64,000 bases of DNA from Paenibacillus helianthi (GTDB taxonomy: Bacteria; Bacillota; Bacilli; Paenibacillales; Paenibacillaceae), in the NCBI RefSeq assembly GCF_001909055.1, contig NZ_LVWI01000059.1, positions 1 to 64,000 on the forward strand, written 5' to 3'. Below are positions 34,791-44,077 of the stretch, piece after piece (within the stretch, counting starts at the first letter, position 1; the number at the start of each line of letters is the position of its first letter). The notes under the pieces are model-generated. The model saw nothing but the letters and a program-made list of their open reading frames with translations, did no database searches and was not told the DNA's origin. The position numbers and the translations under genes are program-made.

Positions 34791-35921
34791 ATGCATATCT
34801 GTATGATCGCGCCGGAACAGTTTCCGGTGCCGGGAGATGGCTCTGTGGAAATCTGTATCTGGGCAATCGCCAGAGAACTGGCCCGGCGGCATACAGTGAC
34901 AATCGTAAGCCGGAAGGCTCCGGGACTTCCCGAAGCCGATAAACTGGAGCAGGTGCACATGATCCGTCTGGCTTCAGGTACACCTGCACGTTATCTTGCT
35001 TCGGTGCTGGACTACCTTGAAGGGGAGCATTTCGATGTGATACAGGTCGACAACCGCCCCCAGCTGATGGCCGCCGTTAAGCGCCGGCATCCACGCACAC
35101 CGGTGGTCCTGTTCCTCCACTCCTTGACCTTTGTTCCGGCTGAAACCCGGATTGCCCGCAGCCTGGCAAGGGCTGATCTTATCGCGGTCAACAGCCGTTC
35201 GCTGCAGCAGAGACTGTCCCGGCGGTTCCACGGTCTGGGCGGAAACATCCGGGTGGTACCACTAGGTGCCGACTTGACCCGGTTCTTTCCCGCAGAGCAA
35301 GCGGAAAAGCAGCAGGCGCGCAGGATCTTTCGCCTGGGTCCTGTTTTTACTGTTCTGTTCGTCGGACGGATTATCCCCCGTAAGGGAGTGCCCATATTAA
35401 TTAGAGCCATGCGACTGCTCAATAGACGTCTGCCGGCACAGTTGATTATCGCCGGCCACGGCAAGCCGCGGTATATCCGGCAGCTTAAGGCCATGTCCCG
35501 GCGCCTGGGGGTTCGGGTCACCTTTATCGGTAAGATCGCCCATGAAGATATTCATGGTCTGTATCAGGCGGCCGATGTCTTCGTCTGCCCGTCCCAGCGG
35601 CATGAATCCTTCGGACTGGTCAACGTGGAGGCAATGGCCTCAGCACTGCCGGTCATCGCCTCGAACAATGGCGGTATCCGGGAGATCATCGTATCCGGTC
35701 ATAACGGATATTTAGTGGATCGTTACCGTGAAGCGGCTCCATTCGCCAAATACCTGCTGCAGATAGGCCGCCAGCCGCAGCTGGCAGCCAGGATCGGACT
35801 CCAGGGGCGGAGTGACGCGCTGCAGAATTTCGGATGGCAGCAGACGGCGGCAGCAATGGAGAATCTGTACCGTGTTCTTTTGCCATATAAGGAGAATTCA
35901 GGGAAGCTGCCAGCTCCCTGA
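34791..35921 (+). CDS. Family 4 glycosyltransferase, CotSA-like
   Basis: A 376-residue GT-B glycosyltransferase. The N-terminal acceptor domain begins MHICMIAPEQFPVPGDGSVE; the donor domain has VLFVGRIIPRKGVPILIRAM (about 186-205) and the retaining-GT4 E-x7-E motif in ESFGLVNVEAMASALPVIAS (about 266-285). The N-terminus resembles spore-coat glycosyltransferase CotSA, so a role in spore or surface glycosylation is possible. No membrane span. Ribosome binding site AAGGAGG, 9 bases from the ATG. The nucleotide sugar and acceptor are unknown. Confidence 0.9.
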   Translation: MHICMIAPEQFPVPGDGSVEICIWAIARELARRHTVTIVSRKAPGLPEADKLEQVHMIRLASGTPARYLASVLDYLEGEHFDVIQVDNRPQLMAAVKRRHPRTPVVLFLHSLTFVPAETRIARSLARADLIAVNSRSLQQRLSRRFHGLGGNIRVVPLGADLTRFFPAEQAEKQQARRIFRLGPVFTVLFVGRIIPRKGVPILIRAMRLLNRRLPAQLIIAGHGKPRYIRQLKAMSRRLGVRVTFIGKIAHEDIHGLYQAADVFVCPSQRHESFGLVNVEAMASALPVIASNNGGIREIIVSGHNGYLVDRYREAAPFAKYLLQIGRQPQLAARIGLQGRSDALQNFGWQQTAAAMENLYRVLLPYKENSGKLPAP

Positions 35922-36095
35922 CTATGCGACAATGTGTAACACAGAATTTGTGATCATATTCGCAGGATACAGCTACAGTTAATATTATACTCAGATTGTA
36001 AGCGTTGCCATTATGCAAATGTATCACTTATACGGCTACCTAGACATTGGCAACCCCCTACAACACACTATTCGCTGTAGAAAGGGTGCATCGTT

Positions 36096-36422
36096 ATGTT
36101 AATGATCAAGGCTATAGTAAGACCCGAGAAGGCGGATGCAGTTATGGCTGAACTGCTGCTTGCCGGTTTCCCCTCCATCAGTAAGATGGATCTGCTCGGC
36201 CGCGGCAAACAAAAAGGGATTCAGGTCGGCACCAATCATTATGATCAAATCTCCAAGAAGCTGCTGATGATCGTCATCCAGGATGATGAGAAGGAAGATG
36301 TCATCAGCATTATTATGAGAACGGCAAGAACCGGTGAGCACGGCTCCTTCGGTGACGGTAAAATATTCGTGCTGCCTGTGCAGGAAGCCTACACGATCAG
36401 CAACGGAAAGAACCAGTTATAG
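36096..36422 (+). CDS. P-II family nitrogen regulator (NifI-like)
   Basis: A 108-residue P-II signalling protein: MIKAIVRPEKADAVMAELLLAG at the N-terminus, the B-loop-like ARTGEHGSFGDGKIFVLPV (about 78-97) and the C-terminal AYTISNGK. The T-loop region (MDLLGRGKQKGIQVGT then NHYDQISKKLLMIV) lacks the uridylylated tyrosine sequence of GlnB/GlnK and resembles NifI-type P-II proteins that regulate nitrogenase directly. No nif gene or ammonium transporter is in the window, so its target is open. Single gene between a weak upstream region (35922-36095, nothing else recognised) and a strong terminator. Confidence 0.85.
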   Translation: MLMIKAIVRPEKADAVMAELLLAGFPSISKMDLLGRGKQKGIQVGTNHYDQISKKLLMIVIQDDEKEDVISIIMRTARTGEHGSFGDGKIFVLPVQEAYTISNGKNQL

Positions 36423-36453
36423 GCTACTTGTCCATCTATGATAAGCACCTGCG

Positions 36454-36519
36454 AAAAAGGCAGCAAAGCGCATCCCTGTTCAGAATCTGATTCAGGGGAT
36501 ACCGCTTGCTGCCTTTTTG
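36454..36519. terminator. Bidirectional terminator between converging genes
   Basis: A long near-perfect hairpin with arms 36454-36470 and 36503-36518 begins with A5 and ends with T5, so it can stop both the P-II gene (plus) and DUF445 (minus). Confidence 0.88.
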
Positions 36520-36538
36520 TATACTAATGCTCTCCGGT

Positions 36539-37780
36539 TCAAAACATCTGGATAACGGTCAGGACCAGCCCCACTACAAAGCCGCACACCGCGCCATTGA
36601 CCCGAATCCATTGCAGATCCTTACCCACCTTATCCTCCAGCATATCTACCAGACTGGCGTCATCCATCTGATCCAGGTTTTCTTTGACCAGAAGCCCCAG
36701 CCGGTAATGATTCGCTTCTACGAAGTTGATCAGGGAAGCACGAATCCGCTCCTCCCAGCCTTGAATCCACTCCTGCTCCTTGCTGACACGGCGGGCCAGC
36801 ATGGCATACAGTCCAAACAGCCTGCGCCCCCCCGCAGACTTCTCTTCTTCCAGCAGGGCAACCGCCTTGCCGCGGAATCCTTCAAGCTGCTCCTGCAGGA
36901 ACGCCACAGTGGATTCACTCTGCAGTTCATTCAAGCCCCAATCCTTAATCGCAGCGATCCGCGCCTCGTCATTCACCAGTTGAAAAATGGCAACACGGAT
37001 CTCCTGGATGATCTGGTCACGATAAGGACTATCCTCTTCGCGGAAATCACGGATACCGGATTGCACCATACCCTGCAGCATTTCTCCCAGCATCTCGGCA
37101 TCCACAAATCCGACGAAAGCCTGAAAAGCCATTCCCTTGAGTCCGCCCAGCTTCACCTCAGCCAATTTCTCGCTGGCGATCTTGCCCAGCATCGCCCGTG
37201 TCTCAGGACGGGCCGTCCAGCCGGAGATTCCACCCAGTGCATAATCCAGGGCAGCAACGTCCTTCCCGTCATTCATGAGCTTGGTGATAATGGTATCCGC
37301 TGCCGATCCAAGCTTCGCTTCACGGATATAGCTGGCGGCTGCTGACTGAATATAAGGCACAGCCTGAATGACCGGAAGCTTCTGTACGAAGCTTCTGATC
37401 TGCTCCAGCATTTCAATTCTCGCTTTTTTCCGGGCGAACAGCCGGGTTAGAAGAGTGCTGCCAAGCGCCACTATGTGGATCTTGCGAAGTTTGTTCTCGA
37501 TACTCGCCTTGTTCAGCAGCTCATTCTCCATCGCAGAGATCAACGATTGAATAATTTTGTCCCGATTCTTCAGCAGAAGTGAGGTATGAGGAATGGGCAA
37601 TCCAAGCGGATGACGGAAGAGCGCAGTGACGGCGAACCAGTCAGCAATCCCCCCAACCAGTCCGGCCTCAAAGCCGCCCCTCAGCAGGATAACGGTCAAA
37701 TTTTCCGGCAAAAAGAGTGTAATCAAAAAACCGCAGGCCATAACAGCCAGCGAGATAGTCGCTAAATTTCTGGATTTCAT
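36539..37780 (-). CDS. DUF445 family membrane protein
   Basis: A 413-residue protein with an N-terminal membrane hairpin (SLAVMACGFLITLFL, then RGGFEAGLVGGIADWFAVTALFRHPLG, the DUF445 hallmark at about 33-60) and a C-terminal membrane span at the extreme end, with a long helical region between. The start is the ATG at 37780, 10 bases after GGGGG; the frame to 37843 has no such site. The family (YjiN/YheB-like) has no firmly known function; members are found in sporulating and non-sporulating bacteria and are thought to sit in the membrane with a large helical domain. Monocistronic. Confidence 0.9.
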   Translation of the reverse strand: MKSRNLATISLAVMACGFLITLFLPENLTVILLRGGFEAGLVGGIADWFAVTALFRHPLGLPIPHTSLLLKNRDKIIQSLISAMENELLNKASIENKLRKIHIVALGSTLLTRLFARKKARIEMLEQIRSFVQKLPVIQAVPYIQSAAASYIREAKLGSAADTIITKLMNDGKDVAALDYALGGISGWTARPETRAMLGKIASEKLAEVKLGGLKGMAFQAFVGFVDAEMLGEMLQGMVQSGIRDFREEDSPYRDQIIQEIRVAIFQLVNDEARIAAIKDWGLNELQSESTVAFLQEQLEGFRGKAVALLEEEKSAGGRRLFGLYAMLARRVSKEQEWIQGWEERIRASLINFVEANHYRLGLLVKENLDQMDDASLVDMLEDKVGKDLQWIRVNGAVCGFVVGLVLTVIQMF

Positions 37781-37834
37781 TCGCAGTTCCCCCTTGCCTA
37801 AATGAATGGATGCTATCTGTAGGTCTGCCTTATA

Positions 37835-38203
37835 TTGTACCACGGCAGAACTCTTTTCGAAAAATCCTCCATTACTGGACTAAGAGTAATTGCTCCCGGC
37901 GGAGCTGGAATGTGCTGGATGAACGGGATTCCTGAATTGTATGATGAGGGATTCACAGAAGATAACGTATGTATGGAGCTCGACAAGCCGGGGAAGTGTG
38001 GAAGAACAGTTCGAGCTGTATGATGAGGATATTCAAGAGGAGACGGGCTGGATGCGAACCTATTGATGATCGGGCTGGCCGGCTACCGAATTGCCACGAA
38101 GAACGCCGCACCGGTTCTAAAAGAAACGGCCGACTTTGTTGCGGGGAGCTACGCGAAGAATAGTGCCACTGGGGGTATGCACATCTATTTTGAAGAGAGG
38201 TAG
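37835..38203 (+). pseudogene. Decayed coding region of unknown family
   Basis: Codon patterns look coding across this stretch, but no intact gene exists. One frame gives GGAGMCWMNGIPELYDEGF, then is stopped by TGA at 38021-38023, and resumes as DGLDANLLMIGLAGYRIATK and GGMHIYFEER to a TAG at 38201-38203. A second frame is open in the middle (EEQFELYDEDIQEETGW) and ends TGA at 38064-38066, so a frameshift pair is also possible. A 45-residue ORF starting at 38066 could be expressed alone. No family was recognised. The following 38204-38378 holds nothing else visible. Confidence 0.4.
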
Positions 38204-38378
38204 GGGGAATAATGAGAGTCCTAGTGCCGGCCTGCTCTATATCTGACGATGCAGTATATAGCTCCAATATTCACCGTTAGCAAAATTAAAAGGATCAAAT
38301 GTTGCGTCGTTGTCAGTGCAGTCAGAATTGGAATAAACATAATTTTCCTCCCTATTCGTATTTAATAAAGGTACCCCG

Positions 38379-38546
38379 TTAGCAGACGGTTTTTGGAGTG
38401 CTGTATTGATTAAGCAGATGATCCAAAGCTACAGACTGTTCAATCACCTTGGGATGTGTCAAGAACCCGTATTTTTTTTGCATCTGGTATAGCTTCTCCC
38501 TGGCACGTTCTACACGAAGCAGTGTCGCACTATCATTGTTCTGCAT
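38379..38546 (-). CDS. Spo0E-like aspartyl-phosphate phosphatase
   Basis: A 55-residue two-helix protein. The Spo0E family motif S-x2-LD-x-L-x3-Y is visible in EQSVALDHLLNQY, preceded by a basic amphipathic helix (VERAREKLYQMQKKYG). Such proteins dephosphorylate Spo0A-P and delay sporulation. I start at the ATG at 38546, 7 bases after GGAGG; upstream in-frame codons lack a site. It supports a spore-forming host. Confidence 0.88.
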   Translation of the reverse strand: MQNNDSATLLRVERAREKLYQMQKKYGFLTHPKVIEQSVALDHLLNQYSTPKTVC

Positions 38547-38713
38547 CGTTCCACCTCCTCTGTGTAATATTTTAGTACAAGCTGTCAAAAAACGGAACCC
38601 GTATTGAACCGCGCCTATTTATTTGCACAATGCCCGAATATCCGGTTAATGGACCAGCCCTGCGCTCCCCTGCCTGAATGCTAATATGTTAATATGTACG
38701 GGAGATTGCCGAA

Positions 38714-39205
38714 ATGCCAAACAATACAAACATTAGGGGGAATCACAAGTTGAATATGTATCCTGGGATTGCCCAGTTATATCATAACCGTATGCTGCGG
38801 ACAGAGCTGGAATGCGAGGCATTTGATCTGGCCCTGGAAGGCCTGGCTGGAGATACAGAGGATGCAGTGATCCAGCAAATCTTCCGCGTCTTCGATGATG
38901 ATACCGAGCAGGAGGAGATTATGTTCGGACTTGTCCATTTCGTGGAGAGCTACCAGATGGAGATGTACCTTACGCAGCTGCTGGAGTCCCTGCCGGACAT
39001 GCTGGAGAATGCGCGCAACTGGGCCATTGTGCTGAACCAAAGAATTCTGGACGACGACATCAGCCGCAGGGAATACGCCGATATCGCCGCCGGAATGAGC
39101 CCAAGAATCAAGAAATCACTGGCGTTTCTGCTGGAGGAGATCAAAGAGGACAACCCGAGGACATATGAGCGCAAGGTTAATGCCGTTCTTGGACAATTAC
39201 AATGA
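38714..39205 (+). CDS. Imm30-like immunity-type protein
   Basis: A 163-residue acidic helical protein resembling the Imm30 family of immunity proteins: VIQQIFRVFDDDTEQEEIMF, then LVHFVESYQMEMYL, LLESLPDMLENARNWAIVLN, and LLEEIKEDNPRTYERKVNAV at the end. Imm30 proteins neutralise contact-delivered toxins, but no toxin gene is adjacent; the decayed region upstream may be a lost partner. Two starts are plausible: ATG at 38714 with GGGAG upstream, or the in-frame TTG/ATG about 36-42 bases on with GGGGG. Assignment is from sequence pattern only. Confidence 0.6.
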   Translation: MPNNTNIRGNHKLNMYPGIAQLYHNRMLRTELECEAFDLALEGLAGDTEDAVIQQIFRVFDDDTEQEEIMFGLVHFVESYQMEMYLTQLLESLPDMLENARNWAIVLNQRILDDDISRREYADIAAGMSPRIKKSLAFLLEEIKEDNPRTYERKVNAVLGQLQ

Positions 39206-39229
39206 AACACCACGGACGGGCGGACAAGA

Positions 39230-39718
39230 TCAGCGAAGCTTGAACGTTCGGACGATTCCGGGGATATCGTCATTTACCATGCGGGACAGGATGCGGATCG
39301 GTCTGCCGAATCTTGCATAATCATAGTCATCGCCTTTGGCATTCAGAAACTCGTCGGGAAGCTCCTCGGGCACCATGTAAGCGTAGATTAGCCCGTTACG
39401 CACAGCCAGTCTGACTATCGGGGATTCATCGTAGCCCTTGGCCCGCCACTGCTTCAGAGTCATCCGGAACACCAGCAGTGTGAGCGCCGATTCATAGACT
39501 TTCCCTTTATATTTAAAAAGGAAATCCAGAGCGTATTCTGCATCCTCCAGCCGCCGGGTTCTGCTTCTGACCACTGTGTAGCATTTCCAGCTGCGGGGGA
39601 GCCTGATGCTGAAGCCATACTTCGGGCTCTGGTAGAGCAAGGTTTTTGGAGGGCCTGCCAGAAGGCCCGGGTGTTTCCTTTTCACTGCCGGCTTTCTTAT
39701 CCGGGTGACAGGCTTCAT
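39230..39718 (-). CDS. Conserved hypothetical protein
   Basis: A 162-residue basic protein. The ATG at 39718 follows AAAGGTG and gives MKPVTRIRKPAVKRK, a strongly basic N-terminus; the frame upstream to 39793 has no site. The core (SPKYGFSIRLPRSWKCYTVV then VYESALTLLVFRM) resembles the beta-sandwich PsbP-like domains that begin YGFSI.LP..W, usually exported, but no signal peptide is present here. Function unknown. Convergent with the Imm30-like gene, 24 bases apart. Confidence 0.6.
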   Translation of the reverse strand: MKPVTRIRKPAVKRKHPGLLAGPPKTLLYQSPKYGFSIRLPRSWKCYTVVRSRTRRLEDAEYALDFLFKYKGKVYESALTLLVFRMTLKQWRAKGYDESPIVRLAVRNGLIYAYMVPEELPDEFLNAKGDDYDYARFGRPIRILSRMVNDDIPGIVRTFKLR

Positions 39719-39935
39719 CACGATCACACCTTTGCCGTAATAGATTTCAGAGCATAGCATACGTATACTAGTCAGAATATTCACAGCACCCAAGGAGTGA
39801 CACCCTTAACCGATTTAATTAAGTAGAACTGTTCCAATTCGTCGATTGCAGGGACAACATTGCAAATCTGATGGTATAGTATAGATCGGCTAAAATTTAA
39901 TTTATCCCGCAATGATATAAACGAAGGTGAATCCA

Positions 39936-42278
39936 ATGAACAAGCTTTTATTTCACAATATACCGCTGGGAGCTACCGGTGAACGCATTCCGCAGGCGAA
40001 CATCGCTTCTACCCGGACAAGCCGCGACATCGTGAAGCCCGGAGACCCCGATGGTGCTTACTTCCGCAGGCTGGAGGAGGGCGGAATTCTGCTCAACTCT
40101 CCGCAGATCGCTGCGGTGCGGCATCACCAGGGCCCGCTGTTGACCCTGGCCGGAGCAGGCTCCGGCAAAACCTCGGTGCTGATCTGCAGAACCGGATATT
40201 TGCTGTCCGTCCGGGGAATCTCCCCGAGTCAACTGCTGCTGCTGACCTTCTCCAATAAGGCAGCGGCGGAAATGCGCGACCGGATCGCCCTGTTGCCTGG
40301 CGTCAGCGAGAGTGACGCCGCCCGCTTGCAGGCCCGCACGTTTCATTCTTTTTTCCTCTATTTCCTGCGCCGTCAGGGCCTTCAGCAGGAAATTTTCAAT
40401 GAGACCCGCCGCCAGCATATTCTGCTGAAGCAGATCATGCGCGAGCTGGGGCTGCCGAAGGATGCCTATCCCCCGGAAACCCTGCTAGCTCTGCTCTCCT
40501 CCTGCAAGATGAACCTGGGTGAGCCTGGCGATCTTCCGGAAACATCAACCGCTGAGCAGGAAATGAAGGCGGTTCTGATGCTCTATGAGCAGTGGAAGAC
40601 CGACAATTTCAAAATCGACTTTGATGATGTGCTGCTGATTGCCTACCGGATGCTAAGGGAGAAGCCCGCGCTTTTGCTGGAGCTGCAGATGAGGTTTCTG
40701 TATGTAATGGTTGATGAGTTCCAGGATACGAATGCGCTGCAGTATGAGCTTGTCAAAATGATCGCCCACCCGCAGCATAATCTGATGGTGGTCGGTGACG
40801 ATGACCAGACGATCTATTCCTTCAACGGAGCGCGCAGCGAGTTCATTCTTGAATTCGAGAAGTTATATCCGGGTGCCAGGGTTATCACACTCGATATTAA
40901 TTACCGTTCCGGCCCCGCGATTGTCGGCCTCGGCAACGGAATTATCCGCCACAATAGACGGCGTAGATCCAAAACTCTGCAAGCAGCCAAGGGCAGCGGA
41001 CGCCAGCCCCGGTACCTGCGCCCGCAGACGGCGGACGAGGAAGCCGAGCAGATCGTAGATCATATCCTGAGTGAGGTGGCTGGCGGAACTCGAGCATACA
41101 GCGATTTCGCTCTGCTCTACCGGGCTTCCAGCAGCAACCGGGCTTTGCTGGAGCTGCTGCTGCTGCGCGATGTTCCGTATATTGACTACGGTGAAGGCCA
41201 GCTGCTCTACGAGCATTGGCTGATCTCTCCGGTACTCGATCATCTGCGGTTGTCGCTGAACCGGCGAAACTTCGCAGCGATAGAGAATATTCTGCCGACT
41301 CTGTACATGAACCGGGAAAAAGGCATGAACCACATCCGCCGGATGGAAGCCGTTCAGCCCAAGCAAGGGCCGCTGATTCACCTGATGTCCCTGCCGGGGA
41401 TGGAGGATTTCAAAGGCGCAAAGCTGAAGGAACGGCTGGAGCTGATCCGTGGCCTGGCTCAGTTGACCCCCGTTCAGGCAATCCGCCAGATCCGCACTAC
41501 CTTCTATGACTACTTCATCGAAGCCAATGAGCGGCATCAAGCCACCCTCCACCGGGAGATGCTAAAAGAAATGCTCGATGAGCTGGAAGCGTCAGCGGAA
41601 CGATTCGACAGCCTCGCGGTATTCCTGGAGTTCATCGATCATGTGACCGAACGCAATGAGCAGAGCCGCCTGCCCGGCCTCAAAGAGCAAGGAAACCGGG
41701 TTGCGCTGATGACAATTCATAAGTCGAAAGGGCTGGAGTTCCCGGTAGTCTTCCTAATTGGGGCATCCGAAGGCATTCTCCCTCATAGCTCTGCGCTGGA
41801 GGGCGATCGGCTGAAGGACCGAAAAACTGCAAAAACAGCACCGGGCAGCCAAAGCAGCACGGTAGTTGTTGGCAATGCAGCAGGCCTCGACGCGCTTGAA
41901 GAGGAACGGCGGCTGGCTTATGTGGCCGTGACCCGGGCCCGCGAGGAACTGTTCATCAGCTCGCCAGCGCGGCACCGGGGCAAGAAGGCGGAGGTCTCCC
42001 GATTTATGCTGTCCGCCTTCCGCTCTGCCGTATCTGCTGCCCCGGCTACTCCGGACAGCGCAGCTGCCGTAAGCAGAACCCCGGCAGCAGCACGCACTTC
42101 CTCCGGCCGATCCCACGGGGGAAGAACCCATACGGTTCCCGTCTGGAATTGCACGGGAAGCAGCTGTCCGGGCTGGACAAGGATGAAGGCAGGCGGGTCC
42201 GAGGAGCACCTGTTATCCAAGCCATGCCCGCTGTGCAGCTCCCCGATGGAGAAGAGCAGCCGGGAAGTCCCGGTGTAA
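39936..42278 (+). CDS. UvrD/PcrA-type superfamily 1 DNA helicase
   Basis: A 780-residue ATP-dependent 3'-5' helicase. Motifs in order: Q-motif region LNSPQIAAVRHHQGPLLTLA, Walker A GAGSGKTSVL (about 71-80), Ia LLLTFSNKAAAEMRDR, II VMVDEFQDTNALQYEL, III VVGDDDQTIYSFNGA, IV ITLDINYRSG, V MTIHKSKGLEFPVVFL and VI RLAYVAVTRAREELFI. After motif VI comes an Ala/Ser/Arg-rich tail with cysteine pairs (CTGSSCPGW, KPCPLCSSPM) that may bind zinc. The ATG at 39936 follows AAGGTG; a GTG at 39927 overlaps that site. It is shorter than PcrA in its 2B domain, so it is probably a paralogue involved in repair. Confidence 0.93.
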   Translation: MNKLLFHNIPLGATGERIPQANIASTRTSRDIVKPGDPDGAYFRRLEEGGILLNSPQIAAVRHHQGPLLTLAGAGSGKTSVLICRTGYLLSVRGISPSQLLLLTFSNKAAAEMRDRIALLPGVSESDAARLQARTFHSFFLYFLRRQGLQQEIFNETRRQHILLKQIMRELGLPKDAYPPETLLALLSSCKMNLGEPGDLPETSTAEQEMKAVLMLYEQWKTDNFKIDFDDVLLIAYRMLREKPALLLELQMRFLYVMVDEFQDTNALQYELVKMIAHPQHNLMVVGDDDQTIYSFNGARSEFILEFEKLYPGARVITLDINYRSGPAIVGLGNGIIRHNRRRRSKTLQAAKGSGRQPRYLRPQTADEEAEQIVDHILSEVAGGTRAYSDFALLYRASSSNRALLELLLLRDVPYIDYGEGQLLYEHWLISPVLDHLRLSLNRRNFAAIENILPTLYMNREKGMNHIRRMEAVQPKQGPLIHLMSLPGMEDFKGAKLKERLELIRGLAQLTPVQAIRQIRTTFYDYFIEANERHQATLHREMLKEMLDELEASAERFDSLAVFLEFIDHVTERNEQSRLPGLKEQGNRVALMTIHKSKGLEFPVVFLIGASEGILPHSSALEGDRLKDRKTAKTAPGSQSSTVVVGNAAGLDALEEERRLAYVAVTRAREELFISSPARHRGKKAEVSRFMLSAFRSAVSAAPATPDSAAAVSRTPAAARTSSGRSHGGRTHTVPVWNCTGSSCPGWTRMKAGGSEEHLLSKPCPLCSSPMEKSSREVPV

Positions 42279-42310
42279 CGGGGATGTGCTCTAAAAATGG
42301 TCCCGGACCC

Positions 42311-42352
42311 AAAACGCCAGCAGTGCCTGTATCAGGCGCTGCTGGCGTTTTG
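42311..42352 (+). terminator. Terminator after the helicase gene
   Basis: Near-perfect arms 42311-42323 and 42339-42351, with an internal GCCTG/CAGGC extension, starting with A4 and ending with T4. Confidence 0.85.
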
Positions 42353-42461
42353 TACACCGCAAACTACAAAAACCCCTTCTAACAGACGTAGCCGGAATCA
42401 TGAAATCATGAGTTCCCTGCACGTTCTGCCCGAAGGGGCTGCTGTATGGTTCATCTTCTAT

Positions 42462-43046
42462 TTAAGCCGGAGTCACTGCCGGTTCTTCTGCTTCTTCTTC
42501 ATGTATGACTTTAATCTGAATCATCACTGTACTTGGATCCGTCAGCACTTCAACGCCATCCTGGAAGATCAGATCGGACACGAGCAGCTGGTCGCCGATG
42601 GCAAGATCACTGATATCCACTTCCATTGAGGTTGGCAAATCGCCTGGCATACAGCGGACTTCAACTTCATATATTTCGACCTGCAGTGAACCGCCTGCCT
42701 TGATGCCGGCTGCTTCTCCCGCAAAATGAATGGTAACTTTGCTGTCCATGCTGATATTCATATTAACATGCTGAAAATCAATATGCAGGACCTTGCCTGA
42801 CATGGAATCCTTTTGGATATCCTGTACAACTACAGGAACAGATGTATTGTCAGACAGCTTACCCTGTAGAATAGCGCGAGGATTCGTTCTCAGCACATCC
42901 ATCAGCTCTTTTTCATTGGCTTCGAGGCTTAGAGTATCTTTATTAATTCCGTACAGTACAGCCGGGATACGCCCCTGTTTTCTGGCGATATTCAGGTTGG
43001 ACTTAGTTTCAGCCGTACGATTGCTCAGTAGAATAAATTTACTCAT
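42462..43046 (-). CDS. ctc: Ribosomal protein L25 / general stress protein Ctc
   Basis: A 194-residue two-domain L25 (TL5/CTC type). The N-terminal 5S rRNA-binding domain includes GRIPAVLYGINKDTLSLEAN and LHIDFQHVNM; the C-terminal beta domain has VEVRCMPGDLPTSMEVDIS typical of CTC proteins. The tail is Glu-rich. Single gene driven by a consensus sigma-A promoter at 43091-43119. Confidence 0.95.
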   Translation of the reverse strand: MSKFILLSNRTAETKSNLNIARKQGRIPAVLYGINKDTLSLEANEKELMDVLRTNPRAILQGKLSDNTSVPVVVQDIQKDSMSGKVLHIDFQHVNMNISMDSKVTIHFAGEAAGIKAGGSLQVEIYEVEVRCMPGDLPTSMEVDISDLAIGDQLLVSDLIFQDGVEVLTDPSTVMIQIKVIHEEEAEEPAVTPA

Positions 43047-43090
43047 TTCTTATTTCCCGCTCTCTTCGACCATAAATTCTTGTCATTACA

Positions 43091-43119
43091 AGTATATCAT
43101 GACCATAGAATCTAGTCAA
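43091..43119 (-). promoter_or_regulatory. Sigma-A promoter of the L25/Ctc gene
   Basis: On the minus strand TTGACT (43114-43119), a 17-base spacer and TATACT (43091-43096), 45 bases before the start codon. Confidence 0.78.
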
Positions 43120-43132
43120 ACCAACCTCTTTT

Positions 43133-44077
43133 CTACTGCTCATACTCCAAAAAAGGGTCCGGGATCTCAATCTGGTAGGCTTCGGCATCGCTAACCCCCA
43201 CGGACAGCACCGCCCGCCCATTCTCTCCACGCACCAGCCCTCCGCTGAAAATGACATCCTGCAGATCCGGGCGTTTGCCTGGACCAATGGGAAAATCGCC
43301 TCTGGTAGCAATAATTTTGACTGGTGTCGTTTCAAACGTTTCGGGATTGAGGGAGAAGACCATGGAATAATAATGTTTTTGTCCCAAGCGGTCAAAGCAG
43401 GCAATATGCCCAAGCACGCCCACATGGCCGTTTTTCAATAATTGCGCTTCGTTTGCTCCTCCCCATTCTTCGGGCACAAACTGATCCTGAAATACCTCTG
43501 CTTCTACGAAGGTCTGTTCATTCAGCTCCTCCAGTGAATCGATGATGGTGAACCCGATCTGTCCTCTTCCGCCTTTGGCTCCTTGCGGCCGTGTGAATAC
43601 GCCTATTCTGCCATCCTGAAGCTCAATCAGCCGGATATCCTTCATCGTTCCCGGACCCGAGGAGAAGTGGCGCATGGAGTCAATACGATAACCCCGGTAG
43701 AACTGGGTCACCCACGAGACGATCCGTTGCGGATTATCCGCTGCGGTAATGACCTCTACCCCTCCGACAATGAGTTCCCCTTTTATTAACGTTACACACG
43801 GGTCCTGCAGGTTGTATGTATGCGTATGTGCCCGGGGAATCCAAACTCCCTCCCGGAGTGTAAAAAAGAAGACTTGAGAGAACTCGCTGTCCCGTTCCTC
43901 AACTCTCCCCAAAATTACTGCTTCCCCATCGTGCTCAAAAGGGGCGGTTATGTTGTATACATCACGTTTGCCTACACCGGAGAAGACCAGCTTCTCTACG
44001 TGCACTGTTCGAAGATTGGCAAAGAAGGTATCCAGCAGTTCGTTACAGGTTGCCGTCTTGACCGGGCTCCTTGTCAT
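43133..44077 (-). CDS. DUF1861 / GH130-like beta-propeller protein
   Basis: A 314-residue five-bladed-propeller-type protein. Typical segments are SGVGKRDVYNITAPFEHDGE, ILGRVEERDSEFSQVFFF, MKDIRLIELQDGRIGVFTRP, GANEAQLLKNGHVGVLGHIA and a final SGGLVRGENGRAVLSVGVSD. DUF1861 is related to glycoside hydrolase family 130 (beta-mannoside phosphorylases); arginines and the acidic residue of the active site appear present but cannot be verified here. AGGAGG precedes the ATG, which lies 34 bases inside the XRE gene. It faces away from a mannose-nucleotide operon, which fits a mannoside metabolic role. Confidence 0.85.
   Translation of the reverse strand: MTRSPVKTATCNELLDTFFANLRTVHVEKLVFSGVGKRDVYNITAPFEHDGEAVILGRVEERDSEFSQVFFFTLREGVWIPRAHTHTYNLQDPCVTLIKGELIVGGVEVITAADNPQRIVSWVTQFYRGYRIDSMRHFSSGPGTMKDIRLIELQDGRIGVFTRPQGAKGGRGQIGFTIIDSLEELNEQTFVEAEVFQDQFVPEEWGGANEAQLLKNGHVGVLGHIACFDRLGQKHYYSMVFSLNPETFETTPVKIIATRGDFPIGPGKRPDLQDVIFSGGLVRGENGRAVLSVGVSDAEAYQIEIPDPFLEYEQ

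Noticed and set aside
36506..37345. 279-residue open frame on the plus strand
   Set aside because: Antisense to DUF445, rich in Gln/His with no family pattern, and it starts inside the bidirectional terminator.
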